Shown here: positions 53,973 through 64,000 of the stretch, piece after piece
Numbering within the stretch: the stretch's first letter is position 1
Layout: each line of letters begins with the position of its first letter
Origin: Paratinospora sagittata
Lineage: Eukaryota > Streptophyta > Magnoliopsida > Ranunculales > Menispermaceae
DNA: 64,000 nt
Assembly: GCA_035771175.1 (NCBI GenBank)
Contig: CM069603.1
Span: 23,536,286-23,600,285, forward strand
Direction of reading: 5' to 3'
Program-made: the position numbers and the translations under genes
Notes under the pieces: model-generated
Database searches by the model: none
The model's input: the letters and a program-made list of their open reading frames with translations, nothing else
What the model was told of the DNA's origin: nothing

Positions 53973-54430
53973 GAAGGATCCCCTCGGTGTGGAAGTAATT
54001 GGTCAATGTTTGATTAAAATAGTCTCTAGCATTGTATGATCGAAATCTCTTGATTTTAGCACCAAACTGGGTATGTATCATGTTATGGAAGGTAGGGAGA
54101 ACAATGCTCACATTGGATTTTTGATTCAATAAGAATATCCACGAGACTCGAGTACAATCATCAATGAAGGACACAAACCATCGCGCTCCAGAAACATTAG
54201 GTATTGGAGAGGGACCCCAAATATCACTATGAATGAGATCAAAAGGATCTGAACTTCTGTCATTACTAAGTGGAAAAGATATACGCTTGTGTTTCACAAG
54301 TTCACATACTTCACAATGAAAATCTTCAACATTCAGAGATTTAAACAAAAAAGGAAACATGATTTTAAGAGATTGAAAAGAAGGATGGCCAAGGCGGCGA
54401 TGATGGAGCCATTGCTTTTCTTTATTGGAA
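53902..54430 (-). pseudogene. Integrase core of the copia element
   Basis: Pre-integrase zinc domain WLHHRRLGHPSF and CEVCELVKHKR, then the core: Asp in HSDIWGPSP, GARWFVSFIDDCTRVSWIFL and, at the second catalytic position, RSYNARDYFNQ where the family has R-S-D-N. Glu is kept in [12 protein letters not shown]. The Asp-to-Tyr change should abolish integrase activity. A frameshift at about 53935 separates it from the C-terminus. Confidence 0.88.
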
Positions 54431-54483
54431 AATTTGTGCTCAGAGAGAAATGAAGTGGTACTCTAGATAGGATGTACTGGTGT

Positions 54484-54880
54484 CTAAAGGTAAGACAACC
54501 CGTCTTGTTCCTTAGCATGTCCAATCATTGTCCCCAAGTCCTGGTCCTGAAATGCACAGTAAGTAGGGAAGAAGGTTACATTACAACTCAGATCATGGGT
54601 CAGATTCTTAACAGAGATAAGATTAGAAGATAGTTTAGGAACATGAAGAACATTACTGAGTGTAAGGGTGGGGCTGATGTGAACATTACTGAGTGTAAGG
54701 GTGGGGCTGGTGTGAACATTACCTATACCAGCAACCGTGGTTAAGGATCCATCAGCTGTGGCTATATTTCGACTACTAGGACATGGGTTGTAGGTATGAA
54801 ATATATTGGGAGAATTGGTCATGTGATCAGTTGCACCAGAATCTATAACCCAAGAGTTAGCAAAAGAGTTATCCGAGACG
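54484..54880 (-). pseudogene. Protease region of the copia element
   Basis: WVIDSGATDHMTNSP carries the copia aspartic-protease active site D-S-G-A, followed by NIATADGSLTTVAGIGNV and LSNVLHVPKLSSNLISV. A 32-bp tandem duplication (about 54653-54717) repeats the segment encoding SPTLTLSNVH. A stop follows GLSYL near 54484. Confidence 0.85.
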
Positions 54881-54964
54881 TTAAATCCAATAGAGATAGG
54901 AAAGTTACCTGAATGGGCTAATGAACAAGTACCTGAGGATTTTTTAGTGTGCCAAACAAAGATT

Positions 54965-55928
54965 TCAATCTTTCAATATCGTCTTAGCTGAATCCTTCTG
55001 CAACTGTTTGTTCAGTAGACAGATGTGCTTGTCCACTGGTCTTTTGTTGTCCTCTTTTGTAGCCCCATTCTTTATTGGAAGTTGAAGGCTTTCCATGAAG
55101 TTTCCAACACTTCTCCCTGGTATGTCTAGTCTTCTAACAATAAGTACACCATAGATTGTCCCTATTATCTCGAATTGGGACGTTTGATGATTCAACGCGC
55201 GGAGCGTGTGTCTTCTGATCATTTTCCCGATTGACAATCATCGCTGAGCCTTCCATCTTCTGAGGGGTGAGCATAACATTTCTTCTGCTTTCTTCAGTCC
55301 GGATAGCTGAGATAGTCTCATTTAGAGTTGGCAACTCTTTGATGAGAGTCTGAACTCTCACTTGATCAAACTCTGCATTGAGGCTAGCCAAGAAATCATA
55401 ACCCAATCCTTCTCAATATAGTTCTTTAAAACTACAACATCTGCAGGGCATTTAGTCTCAATACACCTATAATGGTCAAGTTCCTGCCAGAGATTCTTCA
55501 ATACATTGGCATATTCGGTGACCGTCATGTTGCCTTGTTTTGTTGTTCCAACTTTCACTTTGATCTCATACACTTGGGCTGCATCATGGGCCTTAGAGTA
55601 TGTCTGATGAATGGCATCCCAAATGTCTTTGGCGGTAGTCAGAAACATGCATGTATCACTAATGTTTGGCGTCATTGAATTCCATAGCAATGCCATTATA
55701 GAAGCATATTTTATCCCACATTAGAAACTTAGGATCTCCAGGTGTAGGTTCAGTGCCCAAAAGATGACTCAATTTCCCGTTTCCCTTCAGACAAATACGC
55801 ACCAGCTGAGTCCACTTTAAATAATTCTTTCCATCAAGTTTGTATGCTGGCTGAATGTTTGGTACTTCCCCTTTCTCTGTTTATTCAACTGTTTCTTCAG
55901 TCTGCACCGTTTCGGAAGTAATCGACAT
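54965..55928 (-). pseudogene. Gag of the copia element
   Basis: The ATG (55926-55928) opens MSITSETVQTEETVE, then a stop. The frame resumes with LDGKNYLKWTQLVRICLKG and the UBN2-type segment SDTCMFLTTAKDIWDAIHQT and YANVLKNLWQELDHY. Frameshifts lie near 55710 and 55400. The zinc knuckle C-TYC-x4-H-x4-C (55105-55150) has a TAG at its fifth position (55134-55136). It forms the particle shell in active relatives. Confidence 0.85.
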
Positions 55929-56638
55929 TTTTTTTTTGGTACAAACTCAAAAAGAAGAAAAAAAATAATAAAAAAATAAAAAATAAAAAATAAACAACCA
56001 GTTGCAGAAGAAGACGACGATGACGAAGAAAAGGAAGAAGACGACGGTGACGAAGGAAAAGAAGAAGACGACGGTGATTTGCGATTTTGTCTCAGATTTG
56101 TGACGATGAACCTGCGACGGAGGATATCGAAAGATTGAAGTCTCGCGAATTACAGAAACTGGAGAACCGAACGATTGATTGATTATACGGCGATGGAAAA
56201 AAAAAAGATAGAAAATCCTAATTTGGAGGATCTGATGAGATTGGAACGAAACGCAAAACCCTAGCTCGCGCTCCTGAAGATACCAGCGTTGCAAAAGAAA
56301 GTTAAATCTCTGAGATCGTCGAAGAAGGCGGTGAACGCTGCTACGCCGAAGAGGACGACAGGAAGAGCAGTGAAAGGAGGTTCGAAGGCTCGGGCGAATC
56401 AGCAGCAGCGACAACGACGATCAGTTCGTGCTGCTTGAAGAAACCAGGCGTTGAACAGTGTCGTCGGAAAGAGAGGGTTCCGACAAGATGTTGTAAGTCA
56501 AACACAGCGATGACGATGAAGGCTTCCGGCAGCAACGGTGATGAAGGCCACCCAAGAGGATTCTGGCGATGAAGGCCGACAATGATGATTCCGGCGATGA
56601 AGGCCGAGAAAGGTATTTCCCGTTGTACGAGCCTAAAT
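55929..56638 (-). other. Copia 5' leader
   Basis: About 710 bp between PBS and gag ATG without a convincing ORF. It contains A- and GAAGAAGACGACG-type runs (56005-56075, plus strand). Such a leader would hold dimerisation or packaging signals in an active element; none is identified here. Confidence 0.6.
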
Positions 56639-56649
56639 CTCTGATACCA
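56639..56649 (-). promoter_or_regulatory. Primer-binding site of the copia element
   Basis: TGGTATCAGAG on the minus strand, directly adjacent to the 5' LTR. Confidence 0.9.
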
Positions 56650-56946
56650 TGCTGAAAAATAAACAAAATAAAAACACCAAAATATAACGTGGTTCGGCTC
56701 TATGGCCTACGTCCACGGGAGAAGAGAGAAAAGTATTTCTTATTCTTGCTTGATGTCTTAATGGAGGGACACCATATATATAGACATACATGGCTATGTA
56801 CACATATAGCTATAATTACAATTTTAGTAACTGCTATATAAAACGACTTACTAAAATTATCAAATTTCCTTAAAGGAAATAAATCCGTAAGGGAAATAAA
56901 TCCTTAAAGGAAACAAATCTCACAGATTTTGTTCTTCTCCACAACA
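56650..56946 (-). repeat. 5' LTR of the copia element
   Basis: 297 bp, nearly identical to 51250-51547. A TATA box (TATATATA, 56775-56782) and a short R/U5 with the AACGTGGTTCGGCTC block are present. Confidence 0.92.
56775..56782 (-). promoter_or_regulatory. TATA box in the copia 5' LTR
   Basis: TATATATA, about 165 bp into the LTR in element sense, followed by GGTGTCCCTCCATTAAGAC. Confidence 0.55.
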
Positions 56947-56951
56947 ATTCT
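56947..56951 (-). repeat. Right target-site duplication of the copia element
   Basis: ATTCT, matching 51245-51249. Confidence 0.88.
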
Positions 56952-57840
56952 TCTTTTCAGAAGGTTTGGGTGTATTATAAATGTTGAACATCATTTTTTC
57001 TTCATTTACCTTCAAAGCAAGCTCACCAAGTTCTACGTCTATTAAAGCTCGCCTGGTGGCAAGGAATGGTCTCCCAAGTATAAAAGGAACATCTCCCTTC
57101 TCTTCCATATCCAGCACTACAAAATCCACCGGGAAGATGAATTTGTCCACCTTCACAAGTACATCTTCTATAATCCCCCAAGGATAGGTGATTGATTGGT
57201 CTGACAGTTGCAATGAGATTGTGGTGGGTTTCACCTCACCAAGTCCACGCTTCTTGAAAATGTACAGAAGCATTAAGTTAATGCTAGCGCCTAAATCACA
57301 TAACACATTATGAAAAGAAGAAGAACCAATGACACAAAAAATAGTAAAACTCCCTGGATCCTTGAGTTTTTGGGGCAACTTCTTTTGTATGATGGCACTG
57401 CATTCCTCCGTGAGCTTGACAATTTCAAATTCTTCTAACTTTCTCTTTTTCATCATCACTTCCTTCAAGAATTTTGCATAATTAGGCATCTGCTCCAGTG
57501 CACCTGCAAAAGGAATGTTGATGTTAATGTTCTTGAAAATGTCTAAGAATTTTGCAAACTGATCATCCAATTCTTTTTTGCAAAACGTTGGGGAAAGGGC
57601 AAGGAAGGTTTAAGAATAGGCGGGCTATCTGGAAAAGTGATACGGCTCATAACATAGTCATTCTTTTGTGCCTCTTTTTCTTTCTCAATGGCAACTTCTT
57701 CGCCATTATTCATATTTTTCCCCTCTTGTACTACTTCTTGCATAGGCGCTAACGGCGAAGCTGGCAAAGATGATGAAGAGGGAATAGGGAATGGAGAACT
57801 GCTTTCAACTTCTTTACCCCTTCTCAGTTTGATGGACATA
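56952..57840 (-). pseudogene. Athila protease, right unit (interrupted by copia)
   Basis: From about 57840: the pre-protease segment MSIKLRRGKEVESSS, then FAKFLDIFKNININIPFAGA, LEQMPNYAKFLKEVMMKKRK and LTEECSAIIQKKLPQKLKDP. The protease active site CDLGASINLM (Athila form D-L-G-A) is intact, then LADQ-type LSDQSITYPWGIIEDVLVKV and VPFILGRPFLATRRALIDVE. The first two segments are in different phases near 57560. The frame enters the copia LTR at 56946; its natural continuation is at 51249 and below. In copy 2 (43300-42973) the uninterrupted frame ends about 110 codons later without RT. Confidence 0.85.
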
Positions 57841-57842
57841 CA

Positions 57843-59144
57843 TTACTCCTTTGGGATTACCTTTGTGTTGCTCGGGAAAGAGCCTCTTTGTTGTGCACTT
57901 ATGGTAGAAGCAAGTTGCCCAATTTGCAATTTCATATTCTTCATTGAAGCTTCCAAGCTATCCATCCTTGACTTAGCCCAATCTTGCTTTGCCTCAGATT
58001 TTGTTATATACTCACTTAAAAGCTCCCCCAAGGAAGGTTTCTTCTCTTGTGATGGCATAGATATACCTCGTGGTGGAGGGTTCAGAACATTCCTAGTGTT
58101 GGAATATGAGAAATTTTCACGATTCCTTATCCCCGAGTGATATTGGTTTGGGACTTGAGCATTGCTCCAATAGTTGTATCCCCGGTTATTCAAGTAATAT
58201 GCTAGCTCTTCAATGGTTCCTCCACTCAAATATCCCATACTTGCTGCTGCTACACTCTCAATGGATGATTGTTGTGCACTTTGCATCGATGCTATTTTGT
58301 TAGGCAACGTGGCTAACTATGCCGAAATTGCAGACATCAGATCAAGCTCAAGCACTCCAGCAACTTTCTTCACCAAGGATCTCTCACTAGGCATTTCATA
58401 TGTGTTGGAAGCCATTTCTTTAATTTGTTGAGAGCTCCCTCAGCCGTCTTGCTCATTATAGTCCCACCAGCTGCGGCATCAACCAAAGTGTGGGTGGCCA
58501 CTGTCAACCCATTATAAAAAAAATCTGAAGTTGCATTCATACTTCAAAACCATGTTGTGAGAACTTCCTTAACAACTCCTTAAACCGTTCCCACTTCCTT
58601 AATAGTGACTTGGTGTCCAACTTCTTGAACTGACCAATCTCTACTCGTAGTTGAGCTGTCTTGGCCGGTGGGAAAACCTTTTGAAGAAATTTTTGTATCA
58701 ACACATCCCATGTGGCAACACTCCCAGGTTGCAAGCCTTGCAACCATGACTTAGCTTTGCCCTCAAAGAGAATGGGAACAATCTCAATCGAATCACATCT
58801 CCAGCCACGCCATTGAACTTGACCGTATCGCACTTCTCCAAGAATGACAGTATATAGGTCATCGGATCTTCTATTGGAGAGCCCTCGTACTGATGTTGCG
58901 GAACCATTGTGATTAATGTCGGCTTCAACTCAAAATTGTTGGTTGCAATGGGTGCTCTCACGATCCCAGAGTAGTTGTCATGAATTACGGGCTTGAAGTT
59001 GTCCCGGAGAAGAAGTTGATTATTCTTTGGCTCTGTCGCCTCTTGTTCTACTCTTCTTTCTCTTTGCCTCTGTCCCAAAGTACTCTCAATTTCAGGATCC
59101 AACAGTACTAGTTCAACACTTCTAGATCGTCGCATAAACTTCAA
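57843..59144 (-). pseudogene. Gag of the right Athila unit
   Basis: The N-terminal part (59144-58698) matches the left unit gag: MKFMRRSRSVELVLLDPEIE and PMTYILSFLEKCDTVKFNG. A frameshift near 58780 shifts AKSWLQGLQPGSVATWDVLI to another phase. After a gap with shifts, the C-terminal part (58307-57843) reads GTIEELAYYLNNRGYNYWSN, SLGELLSEYITKSEAKQDWA and SMKNMKLQIGQLASTISAQQ. It stops at PKE (57843-57845), where Athila gag usually continues into protease, so this stop is probably a lesion. Confidence 0.82.
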
Positions 59145-59255
59145 TCAATCCTTCAAAACAAAAAGAAAAAAATAAATTCAAAAAAATTCAGGAAAAATAC
59201 TAGATTAAAATCAAAATCAATTACTAACGATATTTATGAAACTAGAGTGAATCAA

Positions 59256-59273
59256 TCCCCGGCAATGGCGATA
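59256..59273 (-). promoter_or_regulatory. Athila primer-binding site, right unit, degenerate
   Basis: The minus strand reads TATCGCCATTGCCGGGGA, with three differences from the copy at 47663, six bases from the LTR. Confidence 0.75.
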
Positions 59274-59279
59274 AACACT

Positions 59280-60316
59280 TGTTCACTGAAAATCGTAAGT
59301 GTACGGTGACAAATAGTAGTAATAACCGATGAAAATCGGGTTATCTTCCTCTGGGATTGTTTACCTCACCAATTATCATTTTCACTAATTTCTAACTTTA
59401 TCTGGCGATCAAATTGTAGGGATTCAAGTATTTAACTAACACATAAAACTAATTAAACTGAACGAATTGTGAGAAAGATCAATATATACGAGAATATCTA
59501 GAGAATCGATTTCACCTAACCCTTCAATTATGTAATTTAGACATGCTTATCACCAAATCAATTTCCTAGTCTATAAGTCAAAATCCTCTCGTCTCTAATT
59601 CCCTCTCTCGAGTGTCGAATTAGAACGTATCATTAATATTAAGATTCGATCTCTCGATAAAACCCTAATTCCTAACAACCCATTAAACTCTGTGATTTTC
59701 CTACCACTTTATGAAACCTTGTAAACCTCTCGATTCTACAACGATTTCAGGTCATAATCCCCTGGTTCCAACTTAGAAAACCCTCTCTCGAGTACCGCTT
59801 CCCAAGTCTAAACTCATTCGATTTGTGGCCAAGAAATCAAAAGCATTAAGAATATGAAATCATGAATAAACTATGGAAATTTTATTGATAATAAAAAAAA
59901 TATAATATTAAACCATAATATTCAAGTTAAGATTCATCTCCTCTCTAGGAAACAAAACTAGTTCATAGTTTGAATCGAAACAACACAAGATATGGAGAAA
60001 CACTCAATAATAAACATTGAATAGCAAACTCAAAATCCTGGGACTTAAATCTTCTCCTTGTTTCCAAGTGGAATCTTCACGTTCCTTGCCTCTGAGCTGT
60101 CTTGTTCTCTTCTCCATTATGTTCTCCTCGAAAAGCCCTAAAAAATGTTTCATAATCTGCCCTACTTCGCCTAAGACTTCAATTGTCGAAATTGCCCAAA
60201 TACAAGGATGAAAAATCTAGAAATACGCGGTATCGCTGCAACACTCGAGGTGGGTAGCGCTGCAACGCTCTGAGGCAAAATTTAATATTGATTTTCTCAC
60301 GTTTAGGGCGCTGCAG
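59280..60316 (-). repeat. Athila LTR, right copy, truncated
   Basis: Collinear with 47687 to about 48720 of the middle LTR, then cut within GGGCGCTGCAG at 60316, where SIRE-like LTR sequence begins. This removes the U3 of the array's outermost 5' LTR. Confidence 0.82.
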
Positions 60317-61334
60317 TCTATTTTGATGATTACAAACCACAGTCTATTTATAATAATATTGTATGGATGACACATCCAATCTTACAGGAAGGTTTCGAAG
60401 AATCAATGATGTATGGTGAAAGTGCTATCAAGATCTATTTGAAGGCCGTGATTGTTTGAAGACATATTTTCATAGGATTAGAGTGTGTTTAGGTTGTAGA
60501 ACATTTATTATCATATGATTCAGCAATATGCATGATTGCATGATTTAATCAAGTTGATTTTCGATCATTTACATTTACTTTTCTATGTTTGTTGATTTGA
60601 AAATACCAAGACTTTAATTGTGCTTATCGAGTTTTAAATAAAAAATCAAAATTGTTTTTATGTGTCCATCAGGACGCTAATATGTTTTTCAGGATGCTAA
60701 TGTCTTAGCAGCGCCCTCCTGGACTTGGTAAGTCCAGACTCTGATAAAACATTAAGACACTGATAGAGTTTAAGGTTGAAACGTTCATATCCGTCAGGAC
60801 ACTTACTTCATCAATAGCGCCCTCATTGAGTCAACCAATAAATTTGTCAAGACGCTGATTCAATATTAGCTCGTTGACTATTTTTTGAGTTTTTAATGAT
60901 TTAAATCTTTAAGGACGCTAGCAGTTATAAGTTGGAAAACTTTCAGGACGCTACTTGAATAGGAACGCCCTCACTTAAGAACCAACTTAGTAACTCTCAG
61001 GAAGCTGATCGTTTTTCAACATATTTATCGTTTTATGAATTTAAACACGTTAAAAACATCAGGACGCTCATAACCTTAGCAGCGCCCTTATGCTTTACTT
61101 TTTTTAAGCGTGTCAGGATGCTAACTTTTGATTAGCGCCCTAGCAACTTTAGTCATCTTTAATCTTTAAGTAAGTCAAGACGCTAACATTCTTCCAGCGC
61201 CCTCAAATCTCAGTTCAACAGGATGCTTATGGTCCATAAGTGCCCTCAAGTAACAAAATGAAAAAGTTGACATTATGCGTCATGACCCTGATTGACCAAT
61301 CAGAACGCTAATCCAACACTGTCACAAAGCTCAC
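60317..61334 (+). mobile_element. SIRE-like LTR fragment (5' part)
   Basis: Begins TCTATTTTGATGATTACAAA like copy 2 at 6789 and continues through a U3 hairpin array (60660-61250: units near 60797, 60944, 61060, 61114 and 61170). Similarity ends at about 61334, where Athila LTR sequence starts. The TATA box and leader are missing. The unit near 61117 has inner arms GCTAA/TTAGC. Confidence 0.68.
60660..61250 (+). repeat. U3 hairpin-unit array, 5' LTR fragment
   Basis: Five to seven AGGACGCT...AGCGCCCT units with diverged inner bases, compared with those at 5090-5592 and 7110-7640. Further divergence from the other plus copies makes it useful for comparing paired positions. Confidence 0.6.
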
Positions 61335-62295
61335 TAATAGTTGCAAACTTACATAGGTTTTAAAGCATGTTTTATGACATTTCATGCATATTTTGATGTG
61401 TTTATGTTAGTTTTGATGGATTTGTTAGTTTAGGATTAATTGGGTTTTCATGCATTATTTTGTTTTTTTAGTTTATGATTTGATTCATTTTATGTTTAAG
61501 TGTGTTATAGATTTTATTTGCTTTGTTTTGTAGGTGTTTAGATGTGTTAGTGATGATTTTGGATGATAAAAGCATGTACAAGGAGATGCAAAAGAGGAAC
61601 AGGAAGAACCCAAGTCAAAAAAAGTAGAAAATCGGCTAAGTCCCAAGGAAAATGTCAAAATACAACATTCTAGGGTTTTGATGACAAGAAGCAAACAATA
61701 CAAGAATGGGGAGTGAATGAAAAGTTGAATTTTGAAGTGGATATATGCACTAAATTTGGGGTTTTGGTTTCAAATGTAATGTAATGGATGTTAGAAATTA
61801 ATCAAAGTATTTAGGGTGTTTTAAGCTAAAATTTTCCTAGTCTTCCCCACCTTTGAGCCTTGGCCTTACATTACAACCTATGAAAGACCTATTGATTCTG
61901 AATGGTGTGTGATCTACATTAGTGGAGAGTGGCGTGAAAGGCTTGCCTATGGAGTTCCAATCTAAACCATATATTTTGAGATCTCACAATTAATACTTGC
62001 TTGCATTTGCTCATGACTTGCATGGTTAGTTTGATGAGATTAGCTATGTACTTATGTGTGAAAGAATCAAAGGCGGAGCTTGGTAAGAGTAAGATTGAAA
62101 TTCTAGACAACTCTACATACACACTTGAAGTTCTTCCTAGAAGTGAATATTCTTTTTGGTGTAATCTTGGAGTCCATATATGTGTTTACAATGATTGAGT
62201 AAGTCTTTATTTGTGTGAGAATGTGATTTTAGAGGGGAGATGTTAATCATCAATTTTAGTTTTGTTTTCCCTTTGCTCGGGACGATCAAAGTCCT
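61335..62295 (+). mobile_element. Athila LTR start fused to Athila 3' non-coding region
   Basis: 61335-61690 matches the first about 330 bp of the LTR at 62311 (TAATAGTTGCAAACTTACATAGG against TGATAGTTGCATATTTAGATAGG). About 61690-62295 is the 3' non-coding region, with GCCTTGGCCTTACATTACAA at 61858 and CTTTGCTCGGGACGATCAAAG near 62272. All coding sequence between the two is gone. Confidence 0.65.
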
Positions 62296-62310
62296 AAGTT
62301 TGGGGGCATT
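62296..62310 (+). promoter_or_regulatory. Polypurine tract of the right-hand Athila remnant
   Basis: AAGTTTGGGGGCATT directly before the LTR start TGATAGTTGC. Confidence 0.75.
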
Positions 62311-63590
62311 TGATAGTTGCATATTTAGATAGGTTTTAGAGAATGTTTTAGGTGTGTTTTAGGACATTTTATGCATTAGTTCATGTGTTTATGTTAGTTT
62401 TGATACAATGGTTATTTTAGGATTAATTGGGTTTTTATGCATTATTTTGGTTTATTAGTTTAGAATTTGATCAATGTCATAATTTAGTGTGTTATTGATT
62501 TGATTTGATTTGATTTTTTTTTGTAGGTATTTAGATGTGTTAGTCATTTTTTCGGATGATGAAAACATGTACAAGAAGATGCCAAAGATAAGCGCGAAGA
62601 ACCCAAGTCGAAAAGGAGGAAAAATTGCCTAAGTCCATAGAAAAAATTCCACAACCAACGTCCTGAGCGTCGCGACGCTGAAAGGTGGTGAAATGCGAAG
62701 GAAATTGACGCTCGGAGTGCCGCGGCATTGGAAGTGAGTACCGCGGTGCTGAAAGGGATTTTGATTTGCAAATTTTGCAAGTTTTAAGTGGATTTTTCCC
62801 CACTTTCCAATTACAATTCCAATTCCACACGACTTTGGGGCATATTATATATCAAAATTTAGGGTTTTTCGATAGGAAGACATTGGAGAAGAGAACAAGA
62901 CGGCTAGGAATGAAGGAACGAGAAGATTCGAAGTTGGAAACAAGAAAGAAGATTCAAGTTCCATGATTTTCTAATTTGCTATTCATGTTCATTTTTGAGT
63001 TTTTCTTCATATCTTGTGTTATTTTTATCCAAGCTATGAACTAAGTTTACTTTCTAGAGAAGAGATAGATCCTAACTTGAATATTATGATTTAATTTTAG
63101 CTTTTGTTTATTATCAATGAAATTTCTATAGTTTATTCATGATTTTATATACTTAATGCTTTTGGTTTCTTGGCCACAAATCGAATTAACTTAGACTTGG
63201 AAGGCGGCACTTGAGAAAGGGTTTTTCTAGGTTGAAAAAAGGGGATTATGACATGAAATTGTAGGAAAATCACTAAGATTAGTGGGTTATTGAGAATACG
63301 GGTTTTATCGAGAGATCGAATCCTGTTCTTGATGATACGTTCTAATTCGGCACTCAAGAGAGGGGATTAGAGACGTGAGGATTTTTACTTATAGACCAGG
63401 AAATTGATTTGATAACAAGCATGTCTAGATTACATAATTGAAGGTTAGGTGAAGTTGATTCCCTAGATTTTTTGCATATATTGATATTTCTCCATAGTTT
63501 ATTCGTTTGATTAAATCTATTTGCTATTTAAATACTTGAAATTCTACAATTTGATTCACTAGATAAAGTTAAAGATTAGTGAACATGGTA
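62311..63590 (+). repeat. Athila LTR, right-hand remnant
   Basis: Starts TGATAGTTGCATATT and contains GGGGCATATTATATATCA (62832), TGGAGAAGAGAACAAGACGGC (62883, cited by position) and the terminal TTAGTGAACATGGTAATTG (63576). It stops before the LTR end and runs into another partial LTR. It has GCGTCGCGACGC (62666) where the other Athila LTRs have GCGCTGCAGCGC. Confidence 0.7.
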
Positions 63591-64000
63591 ATTGTTATGG
63601 GTGACGCGACACTGATTGGAGTTTTGTCTTGCGATTTTAGCAAGTTTGTATTGCAATTTATTCCCTCTTTTCTATTTGGATTCCACACGACTTTGGGGCA
63701 TATTATATATCAAAATTTAGGGTTTTTCGAGGGGAAGACGCTGAAGAAGAGAGAACGACGACTAGGAGCAAAGGAACATAAAGAAATTGACTTGGAAACA
63801 AGTAGGATTCTACAAGTTTGATAGCAACTAGTTTCGTTTTGATGTTTAATTTCTTGTTTCTTTACATGTTTTGGTTTTTATTGTTCCAAAGTATGAACTA
63901 ATCCGTTAGTCTAGAGAGGAGATGGATCCTATATTAGATTTTATACAATAAGCTTTTGTTTATTATAAATGATTTCTTCATAGTTTAGTTATATATCTCT
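63591..64000 (+). repeat. Partial Athila LTR at the window end
   Basis: 63640-64000 repeats about 62760-63110 (GCAAGTTT..., CCACACGACTTTGGGGCATA, GGGTTTTTCGA, ATGGATCCTA). It is cut at its start by fusion to the previous LTR and at its end by the window. Confidence 0.65.

Larger units (their letters stand above)
51250..56946 (-). mobile_element. Complete Ty1/copia element
   Basis: 5,697 bp with about 297-bp LTRs on both sides, PBS, polypurine tract, and gag, protease, integrase, RT and RNase H in copia order, all on the minus strand. Perfect 5-bp target duplication ATTCT inside an Athila protease ORF. The LTRs differ by only a few bases, so the insertion is fairly young, but the coding region has several frameshifts and stops and a changed integrase residue. 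The lineage within copia is not assigned. Confidence 0.93.
38247..60316 (-). mobile_element. Tandem array of two Athila-derived gag-protease elements sharing LTRs
   Basis: Reading leftward on the minus strand: LTR (60316-59280, truncated), PBS, gag, protease, 3' non-coding region, polypurine tract, LTR (49215-47687), PBS, gag, protease, 3' region, polypurine tract, LTR (39774-38247). The middle LTR is flanked by a PBS on one side and a polypurine tract on the other, so it serves both units. Neither unit has reverse transcriptase, RNase H or integrase; protease is followed by a short unrelated tail. This matches the known TR-GAG type of non-autonomous element. Later insertions are a Tekay LTR (43403-46104) and a copia element (51250-56946). 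Confidence 0.85.

Noticed and set aside
55947..56666. Overlapping ORFs in the copia leader
   Set aside because: Low-complexity translation of GAA/GAC repeats and other leader sequence. They overlap the 5' LTR boundary and PBS and show no domain.
1..64000. Host protein-coding, rRNA or organelle-derived sequence
   Set aside because: No conserved host protein motif, rRNA core sequence or plastid/mitochondrial gene was recognised on either strand; all recognisable coding is retroelement-type.

Overview
This is plant nuclear DNA, and I found no convincing host gene in it. The window is AT-rich and consists almost entirely of nested, broken LTR retrotransposons. The diagnostic features are primer-binding sites that match plant initiator tRNA-Met (TGGTATCAGAG) or the Athila-type TGGCGCCGTTGCCGGGGA, a gypsy polyprotein with a chromodomain (Tekay/Del chromovirus), Athila gag, protease, integrase and env-like genes, copia genes, and LTR/leader sequences resembling SIRE/Maximus copia elements. 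Such density suggests heterochromatin of a repeat-rich flowering plant; the species cannot be told from this.

Layout. 1-6654: a minus-strand SIRE-like LTR (about 1765-4926) with its PBS and a small unknown ORF to the left, abutting a plus-strand LTR of related structure (about 4930-6654). 6655-8723: a PBS, the first codons of a gag, then a second plus-strand LTR. 8734-12304 and 22800-23962: decayed gag and a long env-like/plant-transposon-domain ORF, split by a complete 10.5-kb Tekay chromovirus (12305-22799, 5-bp target duplication CATGC). 23963-30584: the 3' half of an Athila element (integrase, env-like ORF, 3' LTR). Its LTR holds a head-to-head inverted SINE-like pair and an inverted/direct duplication of template-switch type. 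30585-37350: a second, strongly decayed chromovirus without its 5' LTR. 37351-38246: a SIRE-like LTR fragment. 38247-60316: a minus-strand tandem array of Athila-derived elements, with three LTRs and two internal regions. These carry gag and protease but no reverse transcriptase or integrase (TR-GAG-like). The array is interrupted by a truncated Tekay solo LTR (43403-46104) and a complete copia element (51250-56946, target duplication ATTCT). 60317-64000: a SIRE-like LTR fragment and rearranged Athila LTR pieces.

Nothing here looks autonomous. Every polyprotein has stops, frameshifts or deletions, so any movement would depend on proteins supplied elsewhere. The most unusual content is in the non-coding parts. 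The SIRE-like LTRs carry two arrays of short stem-loops. One has about 30-nt units in the U3 (GGACGC...GCGCCC arms). The other lies downstream of the TATA box in the transcribed leader, where stem sequences change in a compensatory way while the loop ACCCGTAA is kept. The Athila array also preserves a readable history of recombination, including a 37-bp copia LTR stub fused to Athila DNA.
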